A stretch of 64,000 nucleotides of DNA from positions 182,868,396-182,932,395 of the forward strand of contig NC_091120.1 in NCBI RefSeq assembly GCF_040183065.1, given 5' to 3'. Numbering within the stretch: the stretch's first letter is position 1; every line of letters starts with the position of its first letter. Made by a program: the position numbers and the translations under genes. The notes beneath the pieces are model-generated. The model saw only the letters and a program-made list of their open reading frames with translations, had not been told where the DNA came from and made no database searches. Source of the stretch: Periplaneta americana. Taxonomy: Eukaryota; Arthropoda; Insecta; Blattodea; Blattidae. Below, one piece after another: positions 1 to 10,863 of this stretch.

Positions 1-450
1 CTCTCATTGCCAGATGTGCAGGGAAAATGATGTCGAGAAAACCACGTATATAGTGCTTTAAATCCCTCTTTTGTTGCTGAGAGTACAGTGGGAAGTCGAT
101 AGACGGGTAGGGTAATAAATTTCATAAAATGTCAGTACTGGAAGAAAAAGTGAAATTCGATTACCATGTGTCATTTCCAAACTCTGAGATTTTAAGCTAT
201 ATTGTGATACGCAATTCGTTTGAATTTTATTTTTTCTTCTGTCCTTTTGAAGGACCACAAGGGCAGAAGGGCAGACCTCGAGGACCACAGGTGGTTCGCG
301 GACCATAGTTTGAGAAACGCTGCTCTATACCACAAATCAATACGATGTTTTATAGATTTTGTTGGTTATCTTCTATCAGCCTTGTTCGAAGTTACTGTTT
401 TATCATTTCATAGAAATACGTAGGCCTACATTTTTAAAATTTTTTACTTC
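1..450. other. Upstream region of GMC1
   Basis: No gene is visible. At about 245-335 the minus strand carries a sequence starting CAGCGTTTCTCAAAC, which looks like the terminal repeat of a hAT transposon, but I cannot find a matching second end inside the window. The short palindrome TAGGCCTA occurs at 421-428. The region is probably intron or upstream DNA of the GMC gene that follows. Confidence 0.4.
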
Positions 451-453
451 CAG
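436..453 (+). promoter_or_regulatory. Probable 3' splice acceptor of GMC1
   Basis: A T-rich tract ending in TTACTTCCAG precedes the GMC1 start codon by 30 nt. This fits an intron acceptor placing the ATG near the beginning of an exon, with a leader exon upstream. It is inferred from sequence only. Confidence 0.55.
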
Positions 454-483
454 TCTCCTGATCCGAGAGACAAGACGCAGTGC

Positions 484-2247
484 ATGTTGGCGACAACTCT
501 CTGGATAGTCACTCTACTGTACATGCAACTCCTCTCGTACGCCTTCATGTCTCCAAGAGAGTATGACTTCATCATTGTGGGCGGAGGGTCAGCCGGGTGC
601 CTCCTGGCCGCTCGTCTCTCCGAAGTGTCCAGCTGGAAAGTACTTCTCCTAGAGGCAGGAGGCCCAGAACACTTCATCGAGGACATTCCCTTGTTGACTC
701 CAATGTTCTTTACTTCTCCATCTAACTGGGGATTCGAAGCCGAGAAGAATGACTCCTTCGGTCGGGGGATGAAGAACGGTCGTCTGATTTGGCCTCAAGG
801 AAAAGGTCTGGGAGGTAGCAGTGTTCTCAATGACATGGTGTATACGCGAGGCCATCGCCGAGATTATGACAACTGGGAAGCGTTAGGAAATACAGGGTGG
901 GATTATGAGAAGGTCTTGCATTACTTCAAGAAATTTGAAGAGATGAGAATCTCTAAATACATCAACGATACCGAGTATCACTCTGTTGACGGAGAAATCC
1001 CGGTTGATTATCCGCCTTACCGTACCCCGTTATCAACTGCATTCGTAGAGTCTGGTATTTCCAAAGGTTACGAAGAAATTGATTACAATGCCAAAAACCA
1101 AATAGGATTTTCAAATTCTCAAACAGCGATCAAGAATGGTGCTAAAATAAGTTCGTATAGAGCTTTCCTTGAGCCCGTCATAGGGAGGAAGAACTTAGAT
1201 ATTCTGAAAAGAAGTTTTGCTACCAAAATAATAATAGATACAGATACCAAAGAAACGTACGGTGTACAATTCAACTTATTTGGTTTGTTTGCAATGGAAG
1301 CATACGCTAGTAAAGAAGTAATAGTATCTGCCGGAGTGATAAATTCTCCAAAGTTGCTTATGTTGTCTGGCATCGGGCCCAAAGAGCATCTTGAAGACAA
1401 TGACATCACTGTAATCCAAGACTCAAAAGTAGGATATAATCTTCAAGACCAAACAACTTTCATAAATCTATATTTCACTGTCAACGAGTCCGTTGATCTT
1501 CAAATAAACAATATTCCTGATATGTTGAAGAATCTTCTACAATATTACAGTAAAAGGAATGGTAAATTTACAGTTCCAACAGGATTTGAAGCTTTATCTT
1601 TTCTTGATGTTGGTATCCCTGATGGTTATCCGGAAATTGAGTTATTCTTTGGCTTACTCCTTCCTACCATTCCCTTTTACTTGAGCTCATTTGGAATACT
1701 GTCAAGAAGTTTGAATGAATTTTTCAAACCTTTAAAATCGAGGAATGGTTTCACAATTTTCCCCATACTTCTGAGACCATACAGTACTGGAAGAGTGATG
1801 CTCAAGAACGGAGACCCAAACAGCAAACCATTGATTTATCCTAGATTTTTCTCAGATTCTAGGGACATGGAAACGTTGATATCTGGCGTAAAGTTGGCAC
1901 TTGAATTCACTAAAACTTTACCATTTCAAAAGCATGACACGGAATTATATTCAGAACTATTACCACAGTGTGAAAGTCACGAGTTTGGCTCTGATGCGTA
2001 CTGGGAATGTTGTGCGAGAGAAATGACTATAACAGTACTTCATTCGACGGGGACGTGCAAAATGGGTCCTGATTCGGATCCGGAGGCCGTCGTGGACCCG
2101 AGATTACGAGTACGAGGAATTCAGAATCTTAGGGTGGTGGACGCCTCTATAATGCCCGTGATTGTATCAGGTCACACTCTGGCTCCAGTGTATATGATTG
2201 CGGAGAAAGCAGCTGATATGATTCAAGAATACTGGAAGGAAACATAA
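484..2247 (+). CDS. GMC oxidoreductase, glucose dehydrogenase-like (GMC1)
   Basis: This 587-residue FAD-dependent glucose-methanol-choline oxidoreductase most resembles insect 'glucose dehydrogenase (FAD, quinone)-like' proteins. Residues 1-21 are a hydrophobic leader, so the product is probably secreted or enters the secretory pathway. The dinucleotide-binding segment IIVGGGSAGC lies at about residues 30-39. GMC signature 1 (GKGLGGSSVLN) lies at about 106-116 and signature 2 (AGVINSPKLLMLSGIGP) at about 282-299. The catalytic pair is His520 (LHSTGTCKMG) and His564 (SGHTLAP), 44 residues apart as in GMC2. Length is normal for the family and no frame break is seen. Signature 1 reads GKGLGG..NDM where GMC2 has GKVLGG..NAM. 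The first ~400 nt and the last ~150 nt are clearly richer in G+C than the middle. The substrate cannot be read from sequence; insect relatives act in sugar, ecdysteroid or cuticle oxidation. It is convergent with GMC2. Confidence 0.94.
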   Translation: MLATTLWIVTLLYMQLLSYAFMSPREYDFIIVGGGSAGCLLAARLSEVSSWKVLLLEAGGPEHFIEDIPLLTPMFFTSPSNWGFEAEKNDSFGRGMKNGRLIWPQGKGLGGSSVLNDMVYTRGHRRDYDNWEALGNTGWDYEKVLHYFKKFEEMRISKYINDTEYHSVDGEIPVDYPPYRTPLSTAFVESGISKGYEEIDYNAKNQIGFSNSQTAIKNGAKISSYRAFLEPVIGRKNLDILKRSFATKIIIDTDTKETYGVQFNLFGLFAMEAYASKEVIVSAGVINSPKLLMLSGIGPKEHLEDNDITVIQDSKVGYNLQDQTTFINLYFTVNESVDLQINNIPDMLKNLLQYYSKRNGKFTVPTGFEALSFLDVGIPDGYPEIELFFGLLLPTIPFYLSSFGILSRSLNEFFKPLKSRNGFTIFPILLRPYSTGRVMLKNGDPNSKPLIYPRFFSDSRDMETLISGVKLALEFTKTLPFQKHDTELYSELLPQCESHEFGSDAYWECCAREMTITVLHSTGTCKMGPDSDPEAVVDPRLRVRGIQNLRVVDASIMPVIVSGHTLAPVYMIAEKAADMIQEYWKET

Positions 2248-2317
2248 TAAAATTGGTGAGATGTAGTTTATAGTAAATCCATTTAACCTACTGGACTCAT
2301 GCTAGAGAATTAATAAA
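2246..2317 (+). terminator. Poly(A) signals of GMC1
   Basis: AATAAA overlaps the stop codon at 2246-2251 and recurs at 2312-2317. The second is better placed for 3' end formation, giving a short 3' UTR. Confidence 0.5.
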
Positions 2318-2455
2318 AGAGCAGAAATGACAAATGTACTTGAAAGTCAGATTACAGAGTTGTAATGAAAATGATGCTTCCAAGATGGCGCATAGTGGGT
2401 CAGAACGCAAATCTAGCTGGGCAAACTGAATAGTTTCTCTCTTATAACATAAAGA

Positions 2456-3152
2456 TTGCGGCAAAACATCCTCCCTAATTTAAAGTTTAAATAAAAAACA
2501 GATGGATCAAAATAAGGAAACTATATTAATATGAATTGTATCTAAACAGTGGGAAATTTAGGTTTACATGCGTTGCCATAGCGATATCAAATGACATGCG
2601 CAAAACAACAAGAATTGAATAGGACAATGAATACAGGGAATTGACATTCAATTAGTGCAAATTGTAATCTGTAAGGAATTCGAACTATGCCGTGGACGGG
2701 AAAATCACATGCTTACGCTGTGGTATCGTTTCTGGTAAGTGGTAATTCCTTTGTCGCTGCTCAGATGTATCCCGGACGCTTAATTTCTTCACGTGGCGAC
2801 GTCCCCTGGCCAGCACTATCACCAGACCTTGCACCCTGCGATTTTTTTCTATGAGGGCATCTTAAGGCTGAGGTGTTCAAACATCTCGACCGAGGACTTT
2901 GCCAGACCTAAGAAATGCAATACAGGAAGGAAATTGCTGTTATTCTTCAAGAAATGCTAGTTAGAGTGATTCAGAATTTCCGAAGTCGCATTCAACATTG
3001 CATTGATAGTGAAGGACACCACTTGAGAGACACGTTATTAAAAAATGAAAAATTCTCACTGTTAAGATACCATTCATATTAATAAAGTTTCCTCATTTTG
3101 ATCCATCTGTTTTTTATTTAAAATTTAAATTAGGGAAGATGATATGCCGCGT
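2456..3152. mobile_element. Internally deleted Tc1/mariner-like element with ~85-bp TIRs
   Basis: The ends are inverted repeats of roughly 65-85 bp; the best-kept core reads CAGATGGATCAAAAT on the left (about 2500) and its complement on the right (about 3105). Between them, about 2790-3040 on the plus strand encodes a degraded transposase C terminus with the motifs DVPWPALSPDLAPCDFF and, later, AIQE..AV..EML...I.NFR and C(I)DSEGHHL, typical of a Tc1/mariner-superfamily group common in insects. The N-terminal two thirds are missing, so the copy is non-autonomous. Exact ends are uncertain by about 10 bp. Confidence 0.75.
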
Positions 3153-3328
3153 CCTTCATTTTTATAGAACTTTTTTACAGGCGTTACAGGTAGCATATAT
3201 TTTTGTATACTAACTTTGATTACGTTTGTGTAAGACGAACTACCCGGGCGATTTTAATCCAAATTATTAACTTTTCTTCTATCCAACAGATTTTCACGAA
3301 ACTTTGTGCAAGCGTGACAGGTATTAAC

Positions 3329-4249
3329 CAGGATTCGAGACTTCGGACCCGATAAAGCAGTTCAGTGGGAAATCCGCATAACGGCGTACTGAGTATAGTG
3401 GTAAAGCGTACAGTGGGTGGGGTACTGCAGAATGATGCCAACAAATACGCAAAGGAGAACGCTTTGGATTTGAAGGTTCTGACGAATAATTTGGTTTTCA
3501 TACAAACTTATTTTCAAACTGTGTCTGAAACTATTACACGATTAGAAAAGTCAGAGCAAGAGATGCCGGAAGCCTCCAAATTAGTTGAGCAAATGACACA
3601 GAGAATTAATGAGACACCAAGTACACCGGTTACTGAACGTGTAAAACAGAAGTGGAAATCAATTTTATGTAAAAATAACGGATATGGAACATTGTGTAAC
3701 ATAAACAGCAAATTAGTGGACATAGAGTCACCCGAGAATGAAGGACTGTCTCTTAGAGACTGCAATGATGTTAGGTTTCTTCGTTTTGCTCCTCTCACGT
3801 CATGCGACGTAGAGCGCAGCTTTTAACAGTACAAACTGTGTTTGGCAGATAACCGAAAAAGATTTACGTTTGAGACACTGAAAATGTATCTTGTAGTGCA
3901 TTGCAATTCGGTACTGTAACTGCACTTCCTAAAGACGACCAATAGGATAAATGAAGAAATTAAAATTGCTACATGTTTATTTCCATCATTAACACTATGT
4001 ATAATTAAACACAAATGCTTATAAAAGACAGGAGAATAAATGCTTTTCACATTCTTTTGACATTGTCATTGTGTAATGTATATTTACTTTCAGAATGTAT
4101 ATATGTGTTCCCCATACTACCGTACTCTATTCTAAATAGCAACGTTGTTACCTCAACACATCTCTACCTTTCACTACCTGCAGCGAGTCAACAAACTATA
4201 GTACATGCACAGTAAACTTATTGTATCGGGTCCCAAGTCTCGAAGCCTG
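3329..4249 (+). mobile_element. Truncated hAT element, copy 1
   Basis: The TIRs begin CAGGATTCGAGACTTCGG on the left and CAGGCTTCGAGACTTGGG on the right. They are flanked by an 8-bp target duplication, GTATTAAC (3321-3328) and GTAATAAC (4250-4257), with one mismatch. An 8-bp duplication and CAGG ends are typical of the hAT superfamily. Only the C-terminal part of a transposase remains. A twin of nearly the same size lies at 28437-29349 in the other orientation. Confidence 0.85.
3365..3919 (+). pseudogene. hAT transposase C-terminal fragment (copy 1)
   Basis: The frame encodes the C-terminal dimerisation region of a hAT transposase. The block FAPLTSCDVERSF is at about 3784-3823, followed by a premature TAA (3824-3826) where a serine codon is expected. 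The frame stays open after it through LCLADNRKRFTFETLKM to 3919. The N-terminal BED finger and most of the RNase-H-like core are absent, so no activity is expected. Confidence 0.8.
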
Positions 4250-4699
4250 GTAATAACACATATTCTTGTGCACAAACTCTGATTATGTTTGTATGAGATA
4301 AACTTTCCTTTTATAGTGGATGCATTTAGATAAAATTAATGATTTCACTCCTATCTAACAGATATTTATGAAATATTGTACAAAAATTTACAGGTAGAGT
4401 ATATTTTTTGTGTATAAATATTGTTACGTCTATATAATAGGAACTATCTCTTTATATAGATTGCATTTACACAAAATAAAATCAGTAACATAACTTCTAT
4501 TCTATTTAACAGATTTTTATGAAACTTTGTACAGAAGTTACAGATAGCATGTATTTTTGTGTTAGAAACTTTGATTACATATGTATGCTACCTGTAACTT
4601 CTGTACAGAATTTCATGGAAGTCTGTTAGGTAGGAGAAAAGTTATTAATTTGTCTAAATGCACTCCCTACAAAGAGGTAATTCCTCTTATACAAACATT

Positions 4700-5017
4700 C
4701 ATTTAAATAAAAAAATTTCCATGATCACAAAGTGGCACCGAAAAGCCAGAAATTAAGGACACTAGAAGAGTACGAAATATACACACAAAACACACCCACA
4801 ACACATTCTCAATATACAACTGAATTTCAGAACAGACACTCTATTTGACTTCACACTACCAAACACAAACGCACTCTCCGGCAAAACTACTGAAGAAACT
4901 GTAAGAAACAAGGACCTCACTAGTTTTGAAGATGGGTGATACGAAGTCGAAACCAGTCAACTAGGTAATTTACAAATTTATTTTATTTTAACACATGAAA
5001 ATTGTTTTACAACCATA
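4700..5017. other. Probable LINE 3'-end debris
   Basis: No gene. The stretch TTTGAAGATGGGTGATACG (4924-4942) resembles short motifs found just before the ends of insect LINEs. I see no complete element. Confidence 0.3.
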
Positions 5018-5690
5018 TTGAACTGGAACACTCAAGTATGTAACTCATATTACATAAAAAATGTGCTTTCCATACCAAAATTTCTTAAACAGCATTCGAA
5101 AATTTCTCCTGCTATCACTAAAAGAATACTAGTGGAAACACTAGCAATGCCCCAGTTTGATTATTGTGACTTTCTACTGCCTGACCTCAATGTGAACCAA
5201 TCGCAAAGATTACAATGTGTTCATAATTCTTATGTTCCCTTTGTCTGCCCGTCGCGGTGACCACATTACCCCATCCTTCAAAACTCTAAATTGGCTACGG
5301 CTTAATGAACGTAGAAAATTACATTTCCTTGTTCTCCTTTTAAAAGTCCTTCACACTTCTACATCTACTTACGAACTGTTTTGTTTCTCTTCATATTTGT
5401 TATATATTTTTTTAGATATTTAGTCATTTTCTTTAATCACTAATATATTAGGCAGTCAATATGTTGCATTAGTACTTTTTGTGCCCAGTGTGATCTTGTC
5501 TTTCTACTTGTACTTTTTTACTTCTCGCTTTATGCATTTTTGCATTTACTGTATGTATTTTGTATTTATAATTTTATTTCCATTTCTTACTTACTTTTCC
5601 TTCCTGCCTTTGTTTTGTATATGCCTATTTGTATTTTGGTAGTGTGATAGAGAAGGCCTTATGGCCTTAACTCCATAAGATTAAATAAAT
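5018..5690 (+). pseudogene. LINE-2 type retrotransposon, 3' fragment (copy a)
   Basis: Two overlapping frames encode the C-terminal end of a non-LTR retrotransposon protein. Recognisable pieces are KILVETLAMPQFDYCD-like (5100-5165) and HITPSFKTLNWLRLNERRKL (about 5263-5320), with a frameshift between them. The 3' UTR ends with the hairpin AAGGCCTTATGGCCTT (5653-5668) and a short A-rich tail. The same hairpin ends the copies at 15.8 and 62.6 kb. The fragment is 5'-truncated and dead. Confidence 0.7.
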
Positions 5691-6027
5691 AATTAATCAT
5701 ACATATTCCTAAGTGGTACAAAGTGTTAAAAACGTGTAATCAAAATACAGATTTTCTATTCCTGCTTCACGTCTTATTTACTCATAAAAATGTTCTTCTG
5801 AGCATTTAAAAATATTACAATGTCAAAATAAAAACACACGTAAATAATTATTTTCGTATTTTTGTAGAAATTTTTAATATCTTTACTGTTTATCTTGGTA
5901 CCTTTGTAAAATAGTTTTCATGATAACACTGAAAGCTGTATTCCCATCACAAATATCAACACTAACCTGAAGTAAAATATGTTGAATTAACTTGACCCTT
6001 AAGATTGCAAGACATGTTAGAATACTG
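5691..6027. other. AT-rich DNA, nothing recognised
   Basis: AT-rich sequence with no ORF, repeat or motif I can support. Confidence 0.4.
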
Positions 6028-6038
6028 TGTCTTCTTTA

Positions 6039-7027
6039 CTTACTTACTTACATACTTACTGGCTTTTAAGGAACCCGGAGGTTCATTGCCGCCCTCACAT
6101 AAGCCCGCCACTGGTCCCTATCCTGAGCAAGATTAATCCATTCTCTATCATCATATCCCACCTCCCTCAAATCCATTTTAATATTATTTTCCCATCTACG
6201 TCTCGGCCTTCCTAAAGGTCTTTTTCCTTCCGGCCTCCCAACTAACACTCTATATGCATTTCTGGATTCGCCCTTACGTGTTACATGCCCTGCCCATCTC
6301 AAACGTCTGGATTTAATGTTCCTAATTATGTCAGGTGAAGAATACAATGCGTGCAGTTCTGTGTTGTGTAACTTTCTCCATTCTCCTGTAACTTCATCCC
6401 TTTTATCCCCAAATATATTTCTAAGTTTTTCATGTGATATCTAGGTAACTGATCAAAAGTCTGTTCCAATTCCTCATAGAAGCTATCCTTTATATGGTCG
6501 TCTCTCTCTTCTGTAGGGGCATGAGCATTTATAACTACGATATCGCACCATCTACCCTTAAGTACTAAATACAATAACCTATCACTGATAAATTCGTCAT
6601 TTTTTGTGCCGATTTTATTCTTTTATGAATAAAGAATCCTGTTCCTAATTGGTGATTATCGTTTCCTTCCCCATAATAGAACAAATAATCTCCTATTTGT
6701 GTTATGCAGTTCCTGTCTAACCTAACCTCCTGTACTCCCACAAAGTCTATTCTATATCTAGCTAGTTCTTTTGCTACTAATGTTACCCCTCCTGTTCTAT
6801 AAAGACTTGTAACATTCCAAGTACCAAATCTCAAAACCTTATTCCTTTGCTGTGGTCGTGCCAGAACATTCAGTCCCATTCCGAGGCTTATTTGAAGGAT
6901 TCGTAACAAGCTGTTTTTTTACGATGATGGGTTGTTAGCCCTTCGCCCAACTCCCAAGCTGGAGGACCGCCCCTCATCGGCTGTCCGCGACTGCTTATTC
7001 AATATATTCACAGCTACCCTCTATTTA
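6039..7027 (-). mobile_element. LINE-1 family copy lacking its reverse transcriptase
   Basis: Flanked by the 11-bp duplication TGTCTTCTTTA (6028-6038 and 7028-7038). Read on the minus strand it has a 5' leader, an endonuclease start (motifs TWNVTSLYR, VGVQEVRLDRN; about 6910-6570), a second endonuclease piece (VVINAHAPTEERDDHI; 6574-6440), and then jumps directly into the protein's C terminus (LHALYSSPDIIRNIK to RAAMNLRVP; 6347-6066). The 3' end is a GTAA-repeat tail. The whole reverse-transcriptase section is missing. Here 'LINE-1 family' is my window label for the GTAA-tailed family, not mammalian L1. Confidence 0.85.
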
Positions 7028-7038
7028 TGTCTTCTTTA

Positions 7039-7395
7039 GTAAAAAAAAAACAGTAATTTCACTCAGAGTAAAATTTTCTTAAATTAATTAAATATAAATG
7101 CGACTTATCTTCTAAGAATTAATCTTACTAAAAAGTAGTCTTACCTAATGGTTACTACGAGACATTCTTCTGTAGAAAAATCTTCATTTGATTAATGTTG
7201 CACCTATTTTTGAACATACGGTGTTCATTTTTTTAATACAGTGAAACATGTCAATTCATTATAAAATACAAAAACTGGGCACTATAATTGAACTGTGGAA
7301 TGAGATGATGTTATTTACCAAATTCACATCTCAACTGATTAATTCTACAGACTGCAATATTGTCCGGTTTAAAATTTAATCCAACATTTTCTTAC
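7039..7395. other. AT-rich DNA next to a candidate exon
   Basis: No coding signal seen. If the candidate exon at 7396-7465 is real, this is the start of its first intron. Confidence 0.3.
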
Positions 7396-7465
7396 CAGTT
7401 ATTAAGCACGCTGCTTCATCAGCAGACAACTCCATGATTGCGTCAGACTCAGTAACCGTCTCCAT
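7396..7465 (-). CDS. Candidate first coding exon of an unknown gene
   Basis: On the minus strand, an ATG in a strong context (CAGGATGG) opens 23 codons, METVTESDAIMELSADE and on, ending at a consensus donor CTG|GTAAG at 7396/7395. The surrounding 7440-7680 is less AT-rich than its neighbours, as promoters often are. No downstream exon was found, and the remainder would have to lie below 7390 or outside the window. I do not recognise the peptide. It could be chance. Confidence 0.3.
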
Positions 7466-7990
7466 CCTGACTACCAACAGCCACAGTCAAGCAGATAAAA
7501 CATGCGCCGGCTTTCAGAATCGGAAGGGCCTGCAATCTGTCCGCACGCTAACATTGCTATGTTTACTGTAGTTCAGCCTGAACTTGAAAACATTTGACAG
7601 TTTCCACCGTACGAGTATAGCAGTAATGTTAATTCGTGTGACTCGCGTCGTCTTCTGACAGAACTCGTGATTAAAATCAGACTTTATGCTAATATACAGG
7701 CTGTAAGGGCTAGAAGTGCTGTCCTTTTCACAGTCGTCGGGGACGGTCTACAGCAGTGGCTGCCAAAGACTACGGAATTGTGACGTAATAGAAATGCAAC
7801 CCGCACACCACTATCGCAGGGAGAGGGGTGAAGTGGGTATCTCCTCAGGTAATGCAGAGACGGACTGTGGCCAAAAAACAAAAACAACATTCTTCTACTT
7901 ATTAACTACACACACTTTTTCCGTGTTAACTTTTATCCTCCTATTCATTATTTTTGTATTATTAATAAAATAAAATACATTTTCTTATTT
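7466..7990. other. Moderately GC region, possible promoter
   Basis: No convincing ORF. Short frames on both strands are not protein-like. It may hold the promoter and 5' UTR of the candidate exon at 7396-7465. Confidence 0.25.
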
Positions 7991-7991
7991 A

Positions 7992-8907
7992 CCGTAAACT
8001 GGGGTTACTTTGAACACAGAGGAAACTTTGAACATTTTTTTTTAGAAAATCATATTTAGGTTTCTACATGCTGCTCTTGTTACAGATGGAGGTAAATTTG
8101 GTATGAGAATGATTTTATAATAATTTGCCTTCATCTAAAGGGTGCGTCAGAAAGAACGGATGGATTTCAAACTATCGATACGCAACGAGGAGAGAGATAT
8201 AGTGAGGGGGACCACGACTGTTGGGTCAGCCAGAGAATGCAGTTTCAGTTGAGAACATGGTGTTGGTCTGGTGTACAACGTGCTTTCATCGTAGAGACAT
8301 TTTTGAAAAATGAAGAGTCTGTGATCGCCACTCAGGACTCATTTCGACATCGGATGTCACGCTAGGATTCCAACTCGGAATACAATTTTGCGGTGGGAGG
8401 CTTCATTTCGTATCACAGGTTCAACATTAAAGAAGAAATCACCTGGACGAAATTCTATTGCACTGAGATTGTCCGAGGCTACGGTAAGATCTCGCGCCCT
8501 GCGACTTCTTTCTTTGGGACCATTTGAAGGCGTAAGTTTGTAAACATCGATCACATACACTGGACGAACTGAAGACAGCGATTCGTGAAGAAATCGTGGC
8601 AATTGCACCAACTATGACTGTGAAAGTGATGGCGAACATCAGAAAACGCCTCGATGCCTGTATTGAAAGCCAAGTACATCATATGGATAATGTTGTTTTA
8701 CATAAATAAACTGCATGTATTGGTGAATATGTTGATAACAATAAATTTTTGATTTGATGAATCTTTACAATTTTCTTGCCATGTGAAATCCATCCGTTCT
8801 TTCTGACGCACCCTGTATAACAAGTGCAGCATGTAGAAACCTAAATATGATTTTCTGAAAAAAATGTTCAAATTTTCCTCTGTGTTCAAAGTAACCCCAC
8901 TTTACGG
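7992..8907. mobile_element. TA-flanked TIR element A (long TIRs, repeated motif)
   Basis: The TIRs are about 95 bp, beginning CCGTAAACTGGGGTTACT on the left and CCGTAAAGTGGGGTTACT on the right, each next to TA (7990-7991, 8908-8909). The motif ACTTTGAACA occurs twice in each TIR. The space between is almost entirely taken by a second nested element (8138-8815); removing it leaves little more than two TIRs, so this is a MITE-like relic. Confidence 0.75.
8138..8815 (+). mobile_element. Nested Tc1/mariner-like element with deleted transposase
   Basis: Ends are GGGTGCGTCAGAAAGAACGG on the left and its complement on the right. The right end sits at TA inside element A. The interior plus strand shows a short N-terminal remnant and, from about 8500, a C-terminal remnant CDFFLWDHLKA ... 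SHTLDELKTAIREEIVAIA ... KRLDACIES, with a stop after HLKA. The middle of the transposase is deleted. Confidence 0.7.
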
Positions 8908-8909
8908 TA

Positions 8910-9556
8910 CCATAAAAAGAACGTGTACTTTACATCATCAGTTATTTGAAAAAGCCGAAAATTTTTATTGTTTGTTTATTAATGAAATATTCAAATTACA
9001 CTACATACGTCGAAAAAAAAGTCGAAGTATTTTACCCCGATTAACACATAGAAGCCGATACTTTTTATTGTTCGTTTATTAATGAAATATTCAATTTACA
9101 GGTAAGGGCGTGGTAGTCTTCATAACAAGAATAATAATGACAACGTACATTATTCTTTTATACTTCATTTAAAATGTTACAACAAATTAAGTATCTCATA
9201 TTTTTGCCATCTGCACAAAAGAAATACTTTTCCTCCCATGTTCCTTAGAATTAAGTTTTTACATATTATCTGTTCTCTGTTTTCTAAAAGACATCGAAAC
9301 ATATTATCCTACACACTTGTAACATTACATGCATACGTCCGCTGCTGATAAATGTCTAGACTTATATCGAAGTGAAGGCTGTAGACAGAGTGTGGGGGTA
9401 TGATGTCATGGTTACGCTTAAGTGGAGGCAAGGGCATGTGTCGCGACACAGCTTTTGGCGTTCACTGGTTTACAGGATCAAATAATGTCCATACAACATA
9501 GGGTCAAAACTTAATAGTTTTCATAGAAAATATATTTGTTTTTATCTTAATTAAGT
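8910..9556. other. AT-rich DNA with a short direct repeat
   Basis: A ~35-bp segment (TTTATTAATGAAATATTCAA core) appears twice, near 8975 and 9075. Nothing else recognised. Confidence 0.4.
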
Positions 9557-9568
9557 TATACTGCTCAT

Positions 9569-10851
9569 TGATACTCGGGAGGAAATTAAACATAGAAAAA
9601 ATATGGGAAATGCGTGTTATTATTCGGTTGAGAAGTTTTTATCATCCAGTCTGCTGTCAAAAAATCTGATAGTTAGAATTTATAAAACAGTTATTTACCG
9701 GTTGTTCTTTATGGTTGTGAAACTTGGACTCTCACTTTGAGAGAGGAACATAGGTTAAGGGTGTTTGAGAATAAGGTGGTTAGGAAAATATTTGGGGCTA
9801 GGAGGGATGAAGTTACAGGAGAATGGAGGAAGTTACACAACACAGAACTGCACGCATTGTATTCTTCACCTGACATAATTAGGAACATTAAATCCTGACG
9901 TTTGAGATGGGCAGGGCATGTAGCACGCATGGGCGAATCCAGAAATGCATATAGAGTGTTAGTTGGGAGGCCGGAGGTAAAAAGACCTTTAGGGAGGCCG
10001 AGACGTAGATGGGAAGATAATATTAAAATGGATTTGAGGGAGGTGGGATATGATGGTAGGACTGGTAGCTATTATCTGAAACTGCTTCTTGTCTATGCGG
10101 ATGACGTGAATATGTTAGGAGAAAATACACAAACGATTAGGGAAAATACGGAAATTTTACTTGAAGCAAGTAAAGCGATCGGTTTGGAAGTAAATCCCGA
10201 AAAGACAAAGTATATGATTATGTCTCGTGACCAGAATATTGTACGAAATGAAACATAAAAATTGGAGATTTATCCTTCGCAGAGGTGGAAAAATTCAAAT
10301 ATCTTGGAGCAACAGTAACAAATATAAATGATGCTCGGGAGGAAATTAAACACAGAATAAATATGGGAAATGCCTGTTATTATTGGGTTGAGAAGCTTTT
10401 ATCATCCAGTCTGCTGTCAAAAAGTCTGAAAGTTAGAATTTATAAAACAGTTATATTACCGGTTGTTCTTTATGGTTGTGAAACTTGGACTCTCACTCTG
10501 AGAGAGAAACACAGGTTAAGGGTGTTTTAGAATAAGGTTCTCAGGAAAATATTTGGGGCTAAGAGGAATGAAGTTACAGGAAAATGGAGAAAGTTACACA
10601 ACACAGAACTGCACGCATTGTATTCTTCACCGGACATAATTAGGAACATTAAATCCAGACGTTTGAGATGGGCAGGACATGTAGCACGTATTGACGAATC
10701 CAGAAATACATATAGAGTGGGAAGATAATATTAAAATGGATTTGTGGGAGGTGGGATATTATGATAGAGACTGGATTAATCTTGCTCAGGCGGGCTTATG
10801 AGAGGGCGGCAATGAACCTCCGGGTTCCTTAAAAGCCAGTAAGTAACTAAG
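9569..10851 (+). mobile_element. LINE-1 family copy with internal duplication
   Basis: Flanked by the 12-bp duplication TATACTGCTCAT (9557-9568 and 10852-10863), so it inserted as one unit. From the 5' side it runs from a segment just after the reverse-transcriptase core to the [15 protein letters not shown] region (about 9570-10063). It then jumps back to VYADDVNMLGEN (10098-10133) and repeats the downstream protein to the end and the GTAA tail. The second part keeps the catalytic YADD. Stops and indels break both parts. Peptides include CETWTLTLREKHRLRVF and RWAGHVARMGESRNAYRVLV. Confidence 0.85.
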
Positions 10852-10863
10852 TATACTGCTCAT

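Larger units (their letters stand above)
3170..4700 (+). repeat. Degenerate 130-155-bp tandem repeat, split by a hAT
   Basis: Units built around TTACAGGTAGCATGTATTT and CTAACAGATTTTTATGAAAC recur at about 3176-3320, 4258-4390, 4391-4540 and 4541-4610. A further stretch, 4590-4700, is in inverted orientation. A hAT element (3329-4249) interrupts one unit. No coding potential is seen. Confidence 0.65.
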
